A stretch of DNA of 64,000 bases from Flaccisagitta enflata (Eukaryota; Chaetognatha; Sagittoidea; Aphragmophora). Positions within the stretch are counted from its first letter, which is position 1. Every line of letters starts with the position of its first letter. Below the pieces are notes generated by a model, which had not been told where the DNA came from, searched no databases, and saw only the letters and a list, made by a program, of their open reading frames with translations. The stretch is from positions 109,554,001 through 109,618,000 of the forward strand of contig OZ231126.1 of assembly GCA_965153355.1 (NCBI GenBank), given 5' to 3'. Made by a program: the position numbers and the translations under genes. Below, in pieces: positions 31,507-43,809 of the stretch.

Positions 31507-32438
31507 CTAAAATCAGGCTACTTGTACCCCAAATCAGGTCTTCTAGACCCAACAATTGTTCAGAAGGGAATCTTAGGTCATAAACCCCTCTCATCAACCC
31601 AACATAAACTAAGAAAGGGGCATCGGGTACCGCTGACCATTTAACGCTTTTGCAACTATTTTTCATGTAGCGTTTGAGGAAGTTGGTAATCTTTGGGGGC
31701 CACATGGGACCATGCATGAAATCTATAGCTAAAAAAATGCCAGTATTTCTCTTTCAGATGGCGCCAAGCAGAATTCTGTGCAATCAATAGTTGTCGAGTT
31801 AAGGATTGTTGAATCTTTTTTAGTTAGTTGAGGTCCATTTGATTATAACTTTGTCAATGTAGGCAATGAGGAAAAGAAAGACAATAAAAACCAAAAGACA
31901 AGAACAAATAATGTTGTACCTCAGCCAAGGCTTTGGACTCGCAGGAAAAAGGGTAAAACAAATTATTACCCCTAATCCTGGCCGGTTTAGGCCCCATCAC
32001 CGTTTCCCAAAGTACAACAAATACAAGCTAAAAACATTAAAAATACAAAAATGGAAGAGTGGAGAGGCAGTAAAGAATCAGAAGTAGAAATGAAAGTAAA
32101 TGAGGTGAAGAATGAAGAGGAAGAGGATCAAAAGGAAGAGTCCTGGTCAAAAAGGAGTGGTCAAAACAAAACAGAGTCAGATGGACAGAGGTCTTAGATT
32201 AGGGAGGACAGAGGTCCTGAAATGAAAATGAAAATTGAAAACAAAGGTCCTGGAATGAAATGAAAAACAAATGAAACAGTTGAAAATCTGAACAAATCAT
32301 GCAAATGAAAAATGTAGTTTATAAACAATACATATAAATTTTCATAAAAACTTTCACAAAAACATAGTTTGATTGATAAAACATGGAATACATAATCTAC
32401 ATAGTTTACATATTTACAAATTATAATTACAAATAAAG
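31507..32438. other. Flank of the Polinton, no confident gene
   Basis: Includes a copy of the dispersed motif GGGTACCGCTGACCAT (about 31625-31640) that also appears near 6498, 39141 and 40712. A Lys-rich frame at 31866-32087 has no recognisable domain and is not called. Confidence 0.5.
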
Positions 32439-32780
32439 ATCACAGCTATGTGAATAGACCAATGATCTATATAGATGAAATATGAGCCTGCTATATGAAT
32501 AGACCAAGCCCAAATTTCACCAAATACAACAATAAGCATAAATACATACAAAAATTTACAAATATAGATCACAGCTATGTGAATAGACCAATGATCTATA
32601 TAAATGAAATATGAGCCTGCTATATGAATAGACCAAGCCCAAACTTCACCAAATTACAATAAACATAAATATATACAAATAAATACAAATATAGATCACA
32701 GCTATGTGAATAGACCAATGATCTATATAGATGAAATATGAGCATGCTATATGAATAGACCAAGCCCAAATTTCACCGAA
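32439..32780. repeat. Three tandem copies of a ~128-bp unit
   Basis: GATCACAGCTATGTGAATAG starts at 32439, 32567 and 32694 (periods 128 and 127). Each unit contains two near-copies of TATGTGAATAGACCAA/TATATGAATAGACCAA. A-rich; no coding sequence. Confidence 0.95.
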
Positions 32781-32886
32781 TAATACAAAAACTCACTAAA
32801 CAGCCTAGATCTCAAATTAATTAGCTGGCTTATTAATAATCTAGATAAAGCTCAATGGTGTTTAACAAGCTAGATTAGTTTCTTAC

Positions 32887-33345
32887 CTAGTTTCTTACCT
32901 GAGAAGTAATGGAAGAAGGAATATTTCTGGATATGTTTAAAAACCATTTATCAAAATCCAAAGGGATAGCCCATCTCTGAAATTCTGAAATATATTTGTT
33001 TACAGATTTACAAAATTCCCTTTTTAGTAGCCCAAATTTATAACCTCTACCCGTTAAAGTATCCAATAAAAATTTGACACGTTCCTCAAAATCTTCCTGA
33101 AAATTACACAGTCTCTGAAATCTTATGATTTGGCCATAAAAAACTTTATAACAAATCCTTGAATTTAGATTACTCTCAAGAAAGGGTAGGGATATTACAT
33201 GGAATGGAAAAATGTCTGTCTTACAAAAAACCTTAGTAATGATATTGCCTCCTTCTATTCTTACCTGCATGTCTAAAACATTTGCCCCAGGTGATAGTTG
33301 TTGTACACGCTGTAGAATTGTGGTGCAGAGGTTTTTGGATTTCCT
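32887..33345 (-). pseudogene. C-terminal remnant of a retroelement reverse transcriptase
   Basis: About 150 residues open on the minus strand. The sequence 'NVLDMQVRIEGGNIITKVFC', 'FPFHVISLPFLESNL', 'FYGQIIRFQRLCN' and 'LTGRGYKFGLLKREF' follows the layout I know from the region after the catalytic core in a class of invertebrate reverse transcriptases ('hDxxhxhxxxxhxTxVYDKRDDFxF', 'YGVYISQLIRFARIC', 'LLxQGFRxxxLxxxF'). It is unlike the CR1/Jockey-type LINE in this window, so it represents a second retroelement type. Its upstream part is replaced by the fold-back element starting at 33350. No catalytic motif remains. Confidence 0.6.
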
Positions 33346-33349
33346 TTTT

Positions 33350-33769
33350 GGGCAGCGGCCCCAAAGGGGTTGTTGACCTATGTTTTCACACATATGGGAA
33401 ATTTTTTCCCTTCTTCGTACCCCCCTCCCCCAGCCTCCAGGCCTATATCTCAGCCTTGAGGCCCATATCCCAGTCTTGAGGCCTAAATCCCAGTCTTGAG
33501 GCCCAAATCCCAGTCTTGAGGCCCTAATAAAAGTCTTGAGGCTAAAATCCCAACCTCAAGGCCTGAATTCCAACCTAAAGGCCCAAATTCCAGCCTCAAG
33601 ACTGGAATTTGGGCCTCGAGACTGGGATTTAGGCCTCAAGGCTGGGATATGGGCCTCGAGGCTGAGATATAGGCCTGGAGGCTGGGGGGAGGGGGGGTGC
33701 GGAGAAGAAGGAAAAAATTCCCCATATGTGTGAAAACATAGGTCATCGACCCCTTTGGGGCCGCTGCCC
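33350..33769. mobile_element. Fold-back element with GGGCAGCGGCCCC ends
   Basis: Left end GGGCAGCGGCCCCAAAGGGG; right end CCCCTTTGGGGCCGCTGCCC. Inner arms also pair: TATGTTTTCACACATATGGG near 33381 and its inverse near 33722. The core is a ~21-bp minisatellite around 'CTTGAGGCCCAAATCCCAG', which itself switches orientation near 33600. It interrupts the RT remnant. No target duplication was found by eye. Confidence 0.85.
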
Positions 33770-34330
33770 TGCTCCCCCCTGAACTTCCAGCACAACCTAA
33801 CGTCTGCCCAATAAAAAGTTGACAATTGATATTCAAACAGTGTCTAAAGTGGTTTTTACTTAATTTTATAGCAAACAATTTATATACAAAGCAATTAGAT
33901 GGTCAAGGGTGTAATGTGCAACTACTAGAAATGGTAAAAATACAAAACCATATTGCAATAAAATTTTTGTGTATTTAAAAAAAAAATTTCGAAATTTTTT
34001 TTATGCAATAAAGAAAATTTTTTCGCATACATATTTCTTTTAAAATCTTTATTAAAGAAAAATTTTCTGACCTGTCATTTTAAGTAAATCAATATATATA
34101 ATATAAAAGAATGTATTTACATACTTGTATATACTCAAAAAGTCTTGCAAAGCTTCACAAATCGCTACACAAATCGACCTCATGAGGGAAAGACCTCTCC
34201 TCTCCTCGAATTATTTTTCCCTCGATTTTTCGTGACTACCGATTTTCTATGCGAACAAATTCACTGGTGGTTAGCAAAGACAAAAACCTTATCTCCTGGC
34301 CCTTGGGCCGTATATCTTTGATTTTCCACC
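33770..34330. other. AT-rich flank and probable LINE 5' UTR
   Basis: 33840-34110 is AT-rich with no gene. The LINE 5' UTR probably begins near 34140; the exact 5' end could not be set because no target duplication was found. Confidence 0.4.
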
Positions 34331-35468
34331 ATGGATGAAGGAATCTACGTCAAGGAAAAAGACAAGATCGTTATCTCGGATCTATTATTTTACATGCAAA
34401 ACAAATTGCAATCAATTCCACATGATGATATTCTAAACATCTGCGATAAGTTTTACCACGATGAAAATTACATCTGGCGTCAAAAAGAAATTTATTTCTC
34501 GGCCATCAACAAACGCCCAATGAAATGTCGCAATGATGATAAGAAAATAAAAAATTTGAACGATATGCTCACTGAAATGAAGTCGCGTGATGCCAAAGGG
34601 GAATGGCAGCCAGTTTGTGTTGCTATTGAATACAACAATATGCCTCATGTAACAGATGGATCCATTCCCAACTCGCAAATTCATGGGACACTCGTAAATA
34701 TGCGAAAAGATTTTGTCACTCGCGAAAATCTTGATCAATTTAAAACAGAAATGCTGTCCTCGCTGAAATTGATGTCAAACTTGATATCAAGACCTGCCCT
34801 TCCCTCATCTTCCTTTGCTTCGCCAAGTCGCCGGATGATGCCGACACCATCCCGTCACTCACATTCCATCCCCTTACAACTCGACGATGGCAAAGACGAC
34901 GGTATCGGGGGCGCTGTTGACGCAAATGGCGATGATAGCAGACTTGGTGCATGCGGCGGGGTAACAGTCACTGGCACGAAAGCAACAACAACTCTTTCAG
35001 ATTCAATCACGGCGCCGTTCTCGGCTCCGATCGCGGCGCCGTTCTCGGCTTCGATCGCGGCGCCTTTCTCGGCTCCAATCACGGCGCCGTTCTCGGCTTC
35101 GATCGCGGCGCCGTTCTCGGCTCCAATCGCGGCGCCGTTCTCGGCTCCAATCGCGGCGCCTTCCTTGGCTCCAATTGCGGCGCCTCCCTCGGCTCCAATC
35201 GCGGCGCCTTTACCGGCTCCCATTACGGCGCCTTTATCGGCTCCAATCATGACGCCATCTACAGCTCCAATTTCGGCGTCACTCTTGGCTCCACACTCGG
35301 CGGCGTCTCCTCATCCCACGCTACCGTATTTAGGTTTGACCTCGGCGGCGCAGACGGCGTCATCAACATCAACATCCTCAGCTACCATCTCTCAAACAAC
35401 GGCCACGAGGGTAGTGGATGCTAATATCCAACCTTCTAGCAGTGGCGTAAATCAACAACAGCAACAGC

Positions 35469-35514
<46 letters not shown>

Positions 35515-36017
35515 ACATAACCATGGTGGCGCCGCAAGTCACAACAACATCCGCGGTGGTCTCAACTATCATGGTCAAAATTGCAACAGTCACACCAGCT
35601 CAAAGAAGAACAATAGGCCATTTTCTAATCCAGAAAGAAGTGGTCAATCGAATTCTCGTTCGAATCGCAGATCGCCCGATATCGTGATCGGGAAAAAAGT
35701 GTCTGATGGATTAAGATCATGGCGGGGAGCAGATCTGACCGCTAATCTGTATCTCGGGTATTTTGATCCAGGGACTACAATTGATCAGGTGAAGTTTAAC
35801 CTGGAAGACCAGAGAGTCAGCGTTGTTGAGGCGGAAGAACTCAAAATGCCACAGTCGTTTTAAAAGTTTCAGAGTTTGCATTCGCAAAAAAGATTTAGGC
35901 ATTTTAAAAGGTGATGATTTTGAGCTACCAGAAGGTGTGGTAGTAAGGTGGTTTTACCAGCCCAAGAAACGTGATGGGTCACCCATAACTCCAAACAACG
36001 ATAATGGATCTAGTTGA
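34331..36017 (+). pseudogene. LINE ORF1 protein, one frame break
   Basis: The start is in an excellent context (CCACCATGG). Residues 1-165 are probably folded and charged. A long low-complexity section follows: repeats of 'APIAAPFS' type (24-bp tandem units, about 35008-35290), then a polyglutamine run (35453-35516). The C-terminal 'LYLGYFDPGTTIDQVKFNLE' plus 'FKSFRVCIRKKDL' and 'EGVVVRWFYQPKKR' resemble the RRM-like region found near the end of ORF1 proteins in these LINEs. The first frame stops at 35863; the homologous sequence continues in the +1 frame to 36017, so a one-base shift lies around 35840-35860. ORF1 proteins bind the element RNA as a chaperone. Confidence 0.7.
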
Positions 36018-38846
36018 TTTGACAATTTCCACCCATAACACAAATGGCTTCACGCGAAATAAAAACTATCTTCGATCTCAATGTGATAAAATTCCAAACT
36101 CTATATGTGCCATACAAGAGCATTGGCTCAAACCTCCTTACAAAAATCACAGTGGGGTAAACCAAATGAGAAGTCTCCATCATGATTTTGACAGCTTTGG
36201 CACCTCGGCAATGAAACATTCCGTGGAATCAAAAATTGCGAAAGGGAGACCTTTTGGAGGCACGGCATTCCTATACAACAAAAAATTTACTAATAGCCTG
36301 AAACCACTTCTCAATTATACCCATGAAAGAGTCACAGTCATGCGTCTGGAAACTGATCCATTCCATATACTACTCATCAATGTTTACTTTCCATATTACA
36401 ATACTCGTGACATGGAAACACAAATGTCGTCATATCGTGATACCATTGGCTATGTCGAAAATGTGATTTCTGAAAATTCCAATTGCAGATGCATCATTCT
36501 TGCTGATCTCAATTGTAATCTCTACGATTACAGCCACCCATACTCAAGATTGATTCGTGATTTCATGACTAGACACAGTTTGTTCTCGTGTTACGACAAA
36601 GTGCCTAATTTTGACCATAAGTCAGCATTTACACGATTTGATGTAAAAACAAAATCTTATACACTAATTGATGCGATTCTCTTGAGTAAGGACTTATGGG
36701 ATTCTGTTTCCGATGTTCGAATCTCCATGCATGGCGATAATTTGTCGGACCACTGCCCAGTTGAACTCGATTTGCAAGTAGCGCTTACTGTTTCCAACAT
36801 TCAAAAATCTAAATTGCCACCCTATATCAACTGGAAAAAACTCTCAGATGATGATTTTGCTCGTTTTGAAAAGGAAATGGAAAATCGCTTATCCTCAATT
36901 AACGTGCCATACCACACAATTTTACACGGAAATAAGTGCTGCTTTGATGACTCCCATAAAATTGCTCTTGAGCAGTATTATTGTGAAATTATGTCTGTAA
37001 TTGTCGCAGCTGAATCCACATTGCCTAAAACCAATCCCAATTATGATCGATCCTTCTGGGATGAAGACTTGTCGGATCTTAAGGCTAATTCCATAGAATG
37101 TACTAATAATTGGAAAGAAGCAGGTTGTCCTAAGACAGGACCGGTTTTCGAATGCAAAAAGAATTGCTATTATCGATATAAGAATGAATTGCGCAAGAAG
37201 AAAAAAGCGACAGCAAAAGAGTATAGTGATGCCATGCACGCAGATCTCATCAATAAAGACGGCATTTCTTTTTGGAAATCGTGGAAAAAAATAAACGAAT
37301 CGCGCGATAGCACGGCTACAAGAATAAATGGCTTCACAGATTCTAAGGATATAGCAGAGACATTTGCTGACTACTTTGAATCCGTTTACAGCAACCATGA
37401 CACGCCGGAACATATTGCTCTGAAGCATAAATTCGAAGAATTGTTTTCGCAATATTCATCTCAACACAATGATGATAATATAATGCAATATCTGCTCTCG
37501 TGGTCCGAGATGACAGAAATAGTGGCCAAAATAAAACTCGGGAAATCATCATCCGGTACCTGTAAGCCTGAGCATGTTTTTCATGGTTCTCCCACTCTTA
37601 TTTGCCATCTACACTTACTGTTCAATGGCCTAATACAACATGGCTATGTACCTTCAGATTTTCTGAAAGGCACCATAACTCCAATTGTTAAAAACTCACA
37701 AGGTGATCTGTCTGATCCATCCAACTACAGAGGAATTACCCTGAGTTGTCTACCTGCTAAGTTGTTTGAGCATGCTATACAATTGAAAACTGGTCATCTA
37801 TTGGATACTGACAACCTCCAATTTGGCTTCAAACGCAAAACCAGTACAAATCATGCATTATTCTCTTTAAAAACAACAGTAAATCACTTCAATGAGAGAA
37901 ATTCAAGTGTATATGTTGCTTTTCTCGATTGCACCAAAGCGTTTGATAGAATTTCTCATTACGGTCTTTTTTCAAAACTCATACAAAGAGGAATTCCACT
38001 GTGCATATTACTCTGCCTGATTTACTGGTATCTCAACATGTATTGCAACGTCAAATGGGCCAACAAGCTGAGTAGAGATTTTAGGGTTCCACTTGGAATC
38101 AAGCAAGGCGGAATTAATTCTCCAGATTTTTTTGGTTGCTATGTTGATGAAATTGCTTCAATCTTGCGCAAAGCGGATGTCGGATGCCATATCTATGGAA
38201 TTTTTTTAGCAATGATATTATTTGCAGATGATTTATGCCTTTTAGCGCCCACGCGAAAAGCTCTAAGCATAATGATTAGTCTTTGTGAAACATACTGCAA
38301 GGAATATGGTTTAACCTTTAATGCAATAAATCCAAGATAATCATCTTCTCTAAGTCACACATTGATCATGGGAATCTTTGTCCAATCTCGCTCAATGGAA
38401 AAGATATTCAATATGTTGATTCGATTACATATCTTGGTGCGACAATAGTGAACCATAAAGGTTTTACATTCTCGTCGTCCAATGATCTCTCAAAGTACTA
38501 TCGCGCGTCAAATTCGATTCTAAGAGCCACGAAAAAACCCAGTGAGGAGATAATGCTACAGCTACTTTACTCATGCTGTATCCCAATCATTACTTATGCA
38601 TCAGCAGTAAAAGAGTACCCATCTCGACAACTACAAGACTGTTGCACTGCGGTAAACGATTCTCTCAGGCTCATCTTTGGATACAATAGATGGGAGAGCA
38701 TCAGAACTCTAAGAGAATCCTTTGGATATAAATCGCTGATTGACCTGTTTCAAAGAGCAAAAAACAAATTTGATTCTTTACTGTTGACACATCACAATCC
38801 AATCATCTCGCATCTAGCGCGTAATCTTGTCATGGAGCAAGAGTAA
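36004..38846 (+). pseudogene. LINE ORF2: AP endonuclease and reverse transcriptase, one frame break
   Basis: Starts at an ATG overlapping the end of ORF1 (ATGGATCTAGTTGA). The endonuclease (residues ~1-260) shows 'THNTNGF', 'IQEHWL', 'ILADLNCN' and the catalytic 'SDHCPVELDL'. The RT shows 'NYRGITLSCLP', 'FLDCTKAFDRISH', 'GIKQGGINSP' and 'LFADDLCLLAP'. The first frame stops at 38340, just after motif C ('LTFNAINPR'); the homologous sequence continues in another frame to the stop at 38846, with a one-base change at about 38325-38330 judged against the intact frame of the other copy. The enzyme nicks target DNA and reverse transcribes the element RNA onto it. No zinc knuckle or RNase H was seen. 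Confidence 0.9.
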
Positions 38847-39124
38847 CTGTTCACTTTTTTTGGTCCCTCATGCTATTATGTAGCGAGGGGCCCCATAATG
38901 TTTCTTTATCTATTTTTTTTTTTTTTTGATTTTGTGCCCGTCTTGACTAATGTACAAAATGCCATTTATTTAATGCTACTTTTCTGATGAATGTGTTTGC
39001 CTCTGTCGCTTATATTTGCTGACGAATTAAAGAACATATATATTAGGATGTTCTTCTTTCCACCAACAGAATTTCAGCTCTGTAGCTCTTTTGGTTCAGA
39101 ATGTAACTTTTTTTTGGGCAGACG

Positions 39125-39220
39125 TTACTTAGGCAGGGCATGGGTACCGCTGACCATCTAACGCTTTTGCGACTATTTCTCATTATGCGTCAAAGTAAAA
39201 ATTGTAAAGTTTGATGGACC
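39125..39220 (+). repeat. Dispersed GGGTACCGCTGACCAT repeat, copies list
   Basis: The motif GGGTACCGCTGACCATCTAA, followed by CGCTTTTGCGACTATT, occurs here (about 39141) and again at 40712 and 31625; shorter forms are at 6498 and, inverted, near 39785 and 58032. Several copies sit next to the fold-back elements with GGGCAGCGG ends. Confidence 0.7.
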
Positions 39221-39389
39221 AATGGACGGACAAACAAAGCATGCATTCATTTACGACTTTCTACTACAGCGAGAGAAATTGTGAGTGTGTCCTAAGGGGT
39301 TGACACTGAAGTATGGCAGGCCATTGCATCAAAATTTTGTTCAAATTGAGTAGAAACCTTAGTCATGCGGTAATAAGGGTAACCAATCG

Positions 39390-39790
39390 CTTTCACACAT
39401 GGAGAAATTTCTCCTTCTTCTCCTCCTTCTCCTTCTCCGTCCATCCACTACCCCAGGCCCCAATCCCAGCCTCTAGGCCCATATCCCAGTCTGGAGGCTC
39501 AAATTCCATCCTCGACACCCAAGTCCCAGCCTCAAGGGCCAAGTTCCTGCCTCAAGGCCCAAATCCCATCCTAATGGTTCAAATCCAAACCTCAAGGCTC
39601 AAATCCGACTCTTGAGGTCCAAATCCAAGCTTCAAGGCTTGAATACCAGACTCATAGCCTGAATTTTAGCCTCGAGTTGCAAATCCCAGCCCTGATGCCA
39701 AAATCCTAGCCTCAAGACCCAAATCCCAGACTCAAACCCCAAATCCAACCTCACAGCCTCAATAGCAGTCCAAAGGCAGTAAGTGGTCAG
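39390..39790. repeat. Minisatellite of 'CTCAAATCCCAGCCTCAAGG' type, first block
   Basis: About 20 degenerate 20-bp units (39455-39770), preceded by TTTCACACATGGAGAAATTT and a CTTCTC-rich tract. These also precede the core in the elements at 33350 and 39967, so this looks like a further, truncated member of that family. Confidence 0.8.
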
Positions 39791-39841
39791 CGATACCCGT
39801 GCCCCGCTTGAGTAGAAAGTTGTTTAGGTTGAGAGGGAGCA

Positions 39842-40675
39842 GGGCAGCGGCCCCAAAGGGGACGAAGTTCTTTAGAACACAGGGGGAATCTGTCCGTCCG
39901 TCCATCCGTCCATCTGTCAGTCCATCCTTCTGTCTGCCTTCATTCTGTCCAGGATGCCCTTTCATTGGGCAGCGGCCCTGAAGGGGCCGATGACCTATGC
40001 TTTCACACAGGAGAAAATTTCTCCTTCTTCTCCTCCTCCTCCGTCCGTCCACCCCCTTCGAAGCTCATATTCTAGCCTAGAGGCTCAAATCCTAGTCTCG
40101 ATGCCCAAATTCTAGCCCCAAGGCCCAAATCCTAGCTTTGAGGCTCAAATCCCAACCTTAAGGCTCAAATCCCTACCTTGTGGCTCAAATCCCTACCTTG
40201 TGGCTCAAATCCCTACCTCGAGGCTCAAATCCCAACCTTGAGGCTCAAATCCCAACCTTGAGGCTCACTCAAATCCCAACCTTGAGGCTCAAATCCCAAC
40301 CTTGAGGCTCAAATCCCAACCTTGAGGCTCAAATCCCGCCCTTAAGGATCAAATCCCAGCCTAGAATCTCAAATCCCAGCCTCGGGGCTCAAATCCCAGC
40401 CTTAAGGCTCAAATCCCAGCTTCCAGCCTCAAATCCCAGCCAGGAGGCTCGAATCCCAACCTTGAGGCTCAAATCCCAACCTCAAGGCTCGAATCCCAAC
40501 CTCAAGGCTCGAATCCCAACCTCGAGGCTCGAATCCCAAACTCGAGGCTCAAATCCCAACCTCGAGGCTCAAATCCCAACCTCAAGGTCAAATCCCATTA
40601 TTGATGCTCACTTTCAAGCCTAGATCCTCAAAAATTCCTGAGCATAGGTCATCGGCCCCTTCGGGGCCGCTGCCC
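39842..40675. mobile_element. Nested fold-back elements with GGGCAGCGG ends and a 20-bp minisatellite core
   Basis: A left end alone at 39842 (GGGCAGCGGCCCCAAAGGGG, followed by CCGT/CCAT repeats), then a complete element at 39967-40675: GGGCAGCGGCCCTGAAGGGG on the left and GGCCCCTTCGGGGCCGCTGC on the right. Its core (40060-40620) has about 28 copies of a 20-bp unit, AGGCTCAAATCCCAACCTTG and variants. The 39842 end resembles the 6015 element. Confidence 0.85.
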
Positions 40676-40744
40676 CTCTCACTATCACACAACATATACT
40701 CACATAGGGGCATCGGGTACCGCTGACCATCTAACGCTTATGCG

Positions 40745-41223
40745 ACTATTGAATACTATGGAGAAATGACAAAAGGCAGTATATGGCAGCTGGGTGACCT
40801 TAAATCCGTTGGAATTAGGGGGGCTTCTCTTGATTTTGTTGATTTCAACAGATTCAACAGGATATTTACTATAAATTTATATATTTTCCATTGGATACGT
40901 TTTTGGTGTCCTAGCAGATACCCCAGTCTGTTACTGGCTTTGAGTCTGACGTAGGAACCATTTAATGAATGCGATGAGCAGAGATATACAATTTGTTTTA
41001 CATCAGCATAGTAAGTCACCACAGTTGTCGGGCTTGGGACAATTTTACTAAAAATACGTCATCTTTGATTTTTTTCATTTTCTGCCCATCAAGGGTTCTA
41101 AGGGGGGCAACTTTGGTGGAACATCAATCTCAGATACTCCCCGCTCCTAAGGGGCCTAAAATTGGGGGCAAAAAAAATTTTATGTTAAATCCGTTGATTT
41201 TAGCGGGGGCAGGGTCATTTTTT
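40745..41223. other. No gene seen
   Basis: Unique-looking AT-rich sequence with no supported exon, ending at the next AGTCGC-family repeat. Confidence 0.5.
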
Positions 41224-41640
41224 AGTCGCTTGCACGCGACTCTACACCTTGCCGTGTCGGTCGGTAGGTCGGTAGGTCGGTAGGTCGGTCCGTCCGTCAC
41301 GTTTTTGAAATTATGACTTTGAGGTACGTTAAGGTACTCTAGGGTATTTCACGGTACTTTAGGGTACTTCAGGGTACTTTAGGGTACTTAAGTTATTTCA
41401 GGTACTTAAGGTATTTTAGGGTACTTTCAGATACTTTTGGGTATTTTCAGGTATTTTTGGGTATTTTTGGGTGTTTCTGGGTGTTTTTGGGCGTTTTTGG
41501 GTATTTTTGGGTGTTTTTTGGGTGTTTTTGGGTATTTTTGGGTATTTTTGGGTACATTGGATTTTTTTTTTGGTATTTGCAGGTATTTGTAGGTATTTTC
41601 AGGTATTTTTGGGTATTTTTAGAATATATTGATGTATTTA
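41224..41640 (+). repeat. AGTCGC palindromic element with ~10-bp GGGTATTTTT minisatellite
   Basis: Palindrome AGTCGCTTGCACGCGACTCT, a GGTC/CCGT array, GTCACGTTTTT, then repeats drifting from AGGGTACTTT (41320-41420) to GGGTATTTTT (41450-41630). Same order of parts as the element at 7696, with a different minisatellite sequence. Confidence 0.8.
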
Positions 41641-41739
41641 TATTTTAAAAACATTGTGGAACATAGTGGGACATTGTGGGACATTTTTGAGCATTGTGGC
41701 ACATAGTGGAACATTGTGGAAATTGCGTTGTGGAATGTA

Positions 41740-41835
41740 GGGTATGAAAGAAAGGAGGAAGGAAGAAATGATAGAAAGAAGGGGGAAGGAAGGAGGGAAA
41801 GAAGGAAGGAAGGAAGGAAGGAAGGAAGGAATATG
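41740..41835. repeat. GGAA/GGAAG purine repeat
   Basis: A purine-only tract rich in GGAA and GGGAAGG units. The Phe/Ser/Pro-rich minus-strand frames are artefacts. It is preceded by repeats of GTGGGACATTGTGGAACA type (41653-41730). Confidence 0.9.
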
Positions 41836-43809
41836 TACATAGTTGTGTGTGTTTTTGTAAAACAGAGCATGCAACTGTTAACCTGTTGGGCATATGTGAT
41901 TATCTGACTATGTGATTATGTGATAATATGCGTTACTTAAGGGCACTTTTTGTAAATTATGTCATGTAATATTGTGATAAAGTCATTATGTCAATATGTT
42001 ATTTTGTAAATATGTTATTATGTTATCATGTTATTATGTAATTATAGTCGTGACTTAGATAGCTAGAAGTGAGTATCTGTCTCTCTGTCCGGCTATCTGT
42101 CCAGTCTCGCGTGAATAACGAAGGTTTTCGCCTCTTTCTGACAAGAATGCAAGCGAAGACCGCATGGAAAAGCCTCTCTTATATACGGTTTGAGGATGAG
42201 AGGCTTGGCAAATATTCAAATTGATCTTTGAATCTTAATAATAATGACTGCGTGGCTCATTCTGGTGCCATTTCTCACCTCTGCCCCACGACTCTCCCCC
42301 TTTACAAAAAAGGTGAGCTTGAGAAAGCCTTTTCCAACGGTCTCCTTTTTATGCAAAGATTTATTGCAGATTGTTATTAATAACGAAATGATAACAAGTG
42401 GCAAAAAAACAGTTTTGGCAGTTGGTTCGGTTTAAATTGCAACATGAAATAAATCTGGATTCAAGGCTAAGAGAAATGGCCTTGTATATTGTTAAAACAA
42501 ATACCAGTTTTGTATAATATTTTGTACGAAAGAATGATAATTTTGCGTAATGCAATGGAAAGTAGAATTCCATCGGGCTTAGGTCTTCACATCGCTAAAT
42601 TTGCTGTTCTTCATTTGAAGATTTTGAATTTACACTTTATGATGTTGTTGTTGTTGCCGGGGACAAGTTAAGCCACATTTACTGAAGTTGTGTCCAGTTA
42701 TCCAGTATTACGCTTGGCTTCATAAGATGGCTACATAAGATGGAGAGGCTGTGCCATAGTGGCCATCATGGTAATGTCCTTTCATCTCTATGCAAGCTTG
42801 CTGAAGATCTTAGTCATCAAGCAATAATCACCAAGATGTGATTTTAAATTCATTCTTTTTCTCCCATTTTGTCCTTTGTAATTGTGTCCATGGTGCTTAC
42901 AGATTCGAAACTCAAGATTTCTTCTCCTCAGGGTGCTTAGATGAAAGCAGAAATTGAAATGGCTTCATTTGAGAATGAATCTTTGAATTTAGTCTCCATG
43001 TTTATTCACTTCCTCTCTTCGGCACCGAGCATTTTTATTTCTTGTCCCAAGCCTTTTTTTTTTCTTCTTTTCTTCAGTACCGAACGTTTTCATTTCTTGT
43101 CCCAAGCCTTTTTTTCTTTTCTTTTTTCTGTAGTGAAGTTCCATGCAATGTAGTTGAATTATTATAGGTTGATCCCTTGATGTCCAGTGATTTACAATTT
43201 CTTCTTGAGGTTTTCCTCAGGGCCGAATGAAAACGCTGCCATATGATAATTTTCATATGCCAGCTTTCACAAGTCCTCCATGACAAAAAATTTTCTTCTT
43301 AATATGATTTTGCTTGTTCATGGCAATCACAATGTCGTCAATGTTGATAGATGAGATATATACATTGCAGTTTTTTTACAATATTTACTTAAACATGTGT
43401 TGTTCATGAGTTCTTCTCGTCAATGTCAGTTTCCCCAACATCTTTCTTTTGTTTTCTTTCAAAATCTATTTGAAAGAAACCAGATTTTCTCATTTTCTTA
43501 GATTTTGAAAATGACTGATGCGCATAATTGACTTAGGACATCTGTCTTTGTCCTGTCTGTCTTTATACTTGTCTTTGTCTTCTCCTTGACTTTGTCTTTC
43601 TTCTTGTCTTTGTCTTTATCTTTGTCTTGATTATTTGTTTCACCTGAAATTGACAGAAATCTACAAGTTTCCAACATTTTATTCATGCATAATATTTTTT
43701 TTTGGACAACTACTCAGTTTTACAAAGGCTTTTTTTCTACTTTGTAATTGTTGGAAATTTGTTTACAATTGCAACAGATAAACTCCACCCATCCTCCCTC
43801 CATTACAAT

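Larger units (their letters stand above)
34140..39045 (+). mobile_element. Near full-length non-LTR retrotransposon (APE-type, CR1/Jockey-like)
   Basis: Two ORFs in the order ORF1 then EN-RT, overlapping by 14 bp, and a 3' UTR ending GACGAATTAAAGAACATAT (39020 onward), the same end as the truncated copy at 2266. The AP-like endonuclease at the N-terminus of ORF2 and the RT motifs place it with the CR1/Jockey-type LINEs; the clade was not resolved. Each ORF has one frame break, so this copy is probably inactive unless the breaks are sequence errors. Confidence 0.85.

Noticed and set aside
31866-32087. Lys/Arg-rich 73-residue frame after the Polinton
   Set aside because: No domain, no splice context and low-complexity composition; not enough to call a gene.
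32439-32780. CRISPR-like spacing of GATCACAGCTATG repeats
   Set aside because: Whole 128-bp units are repeated; there are no variable spacers.
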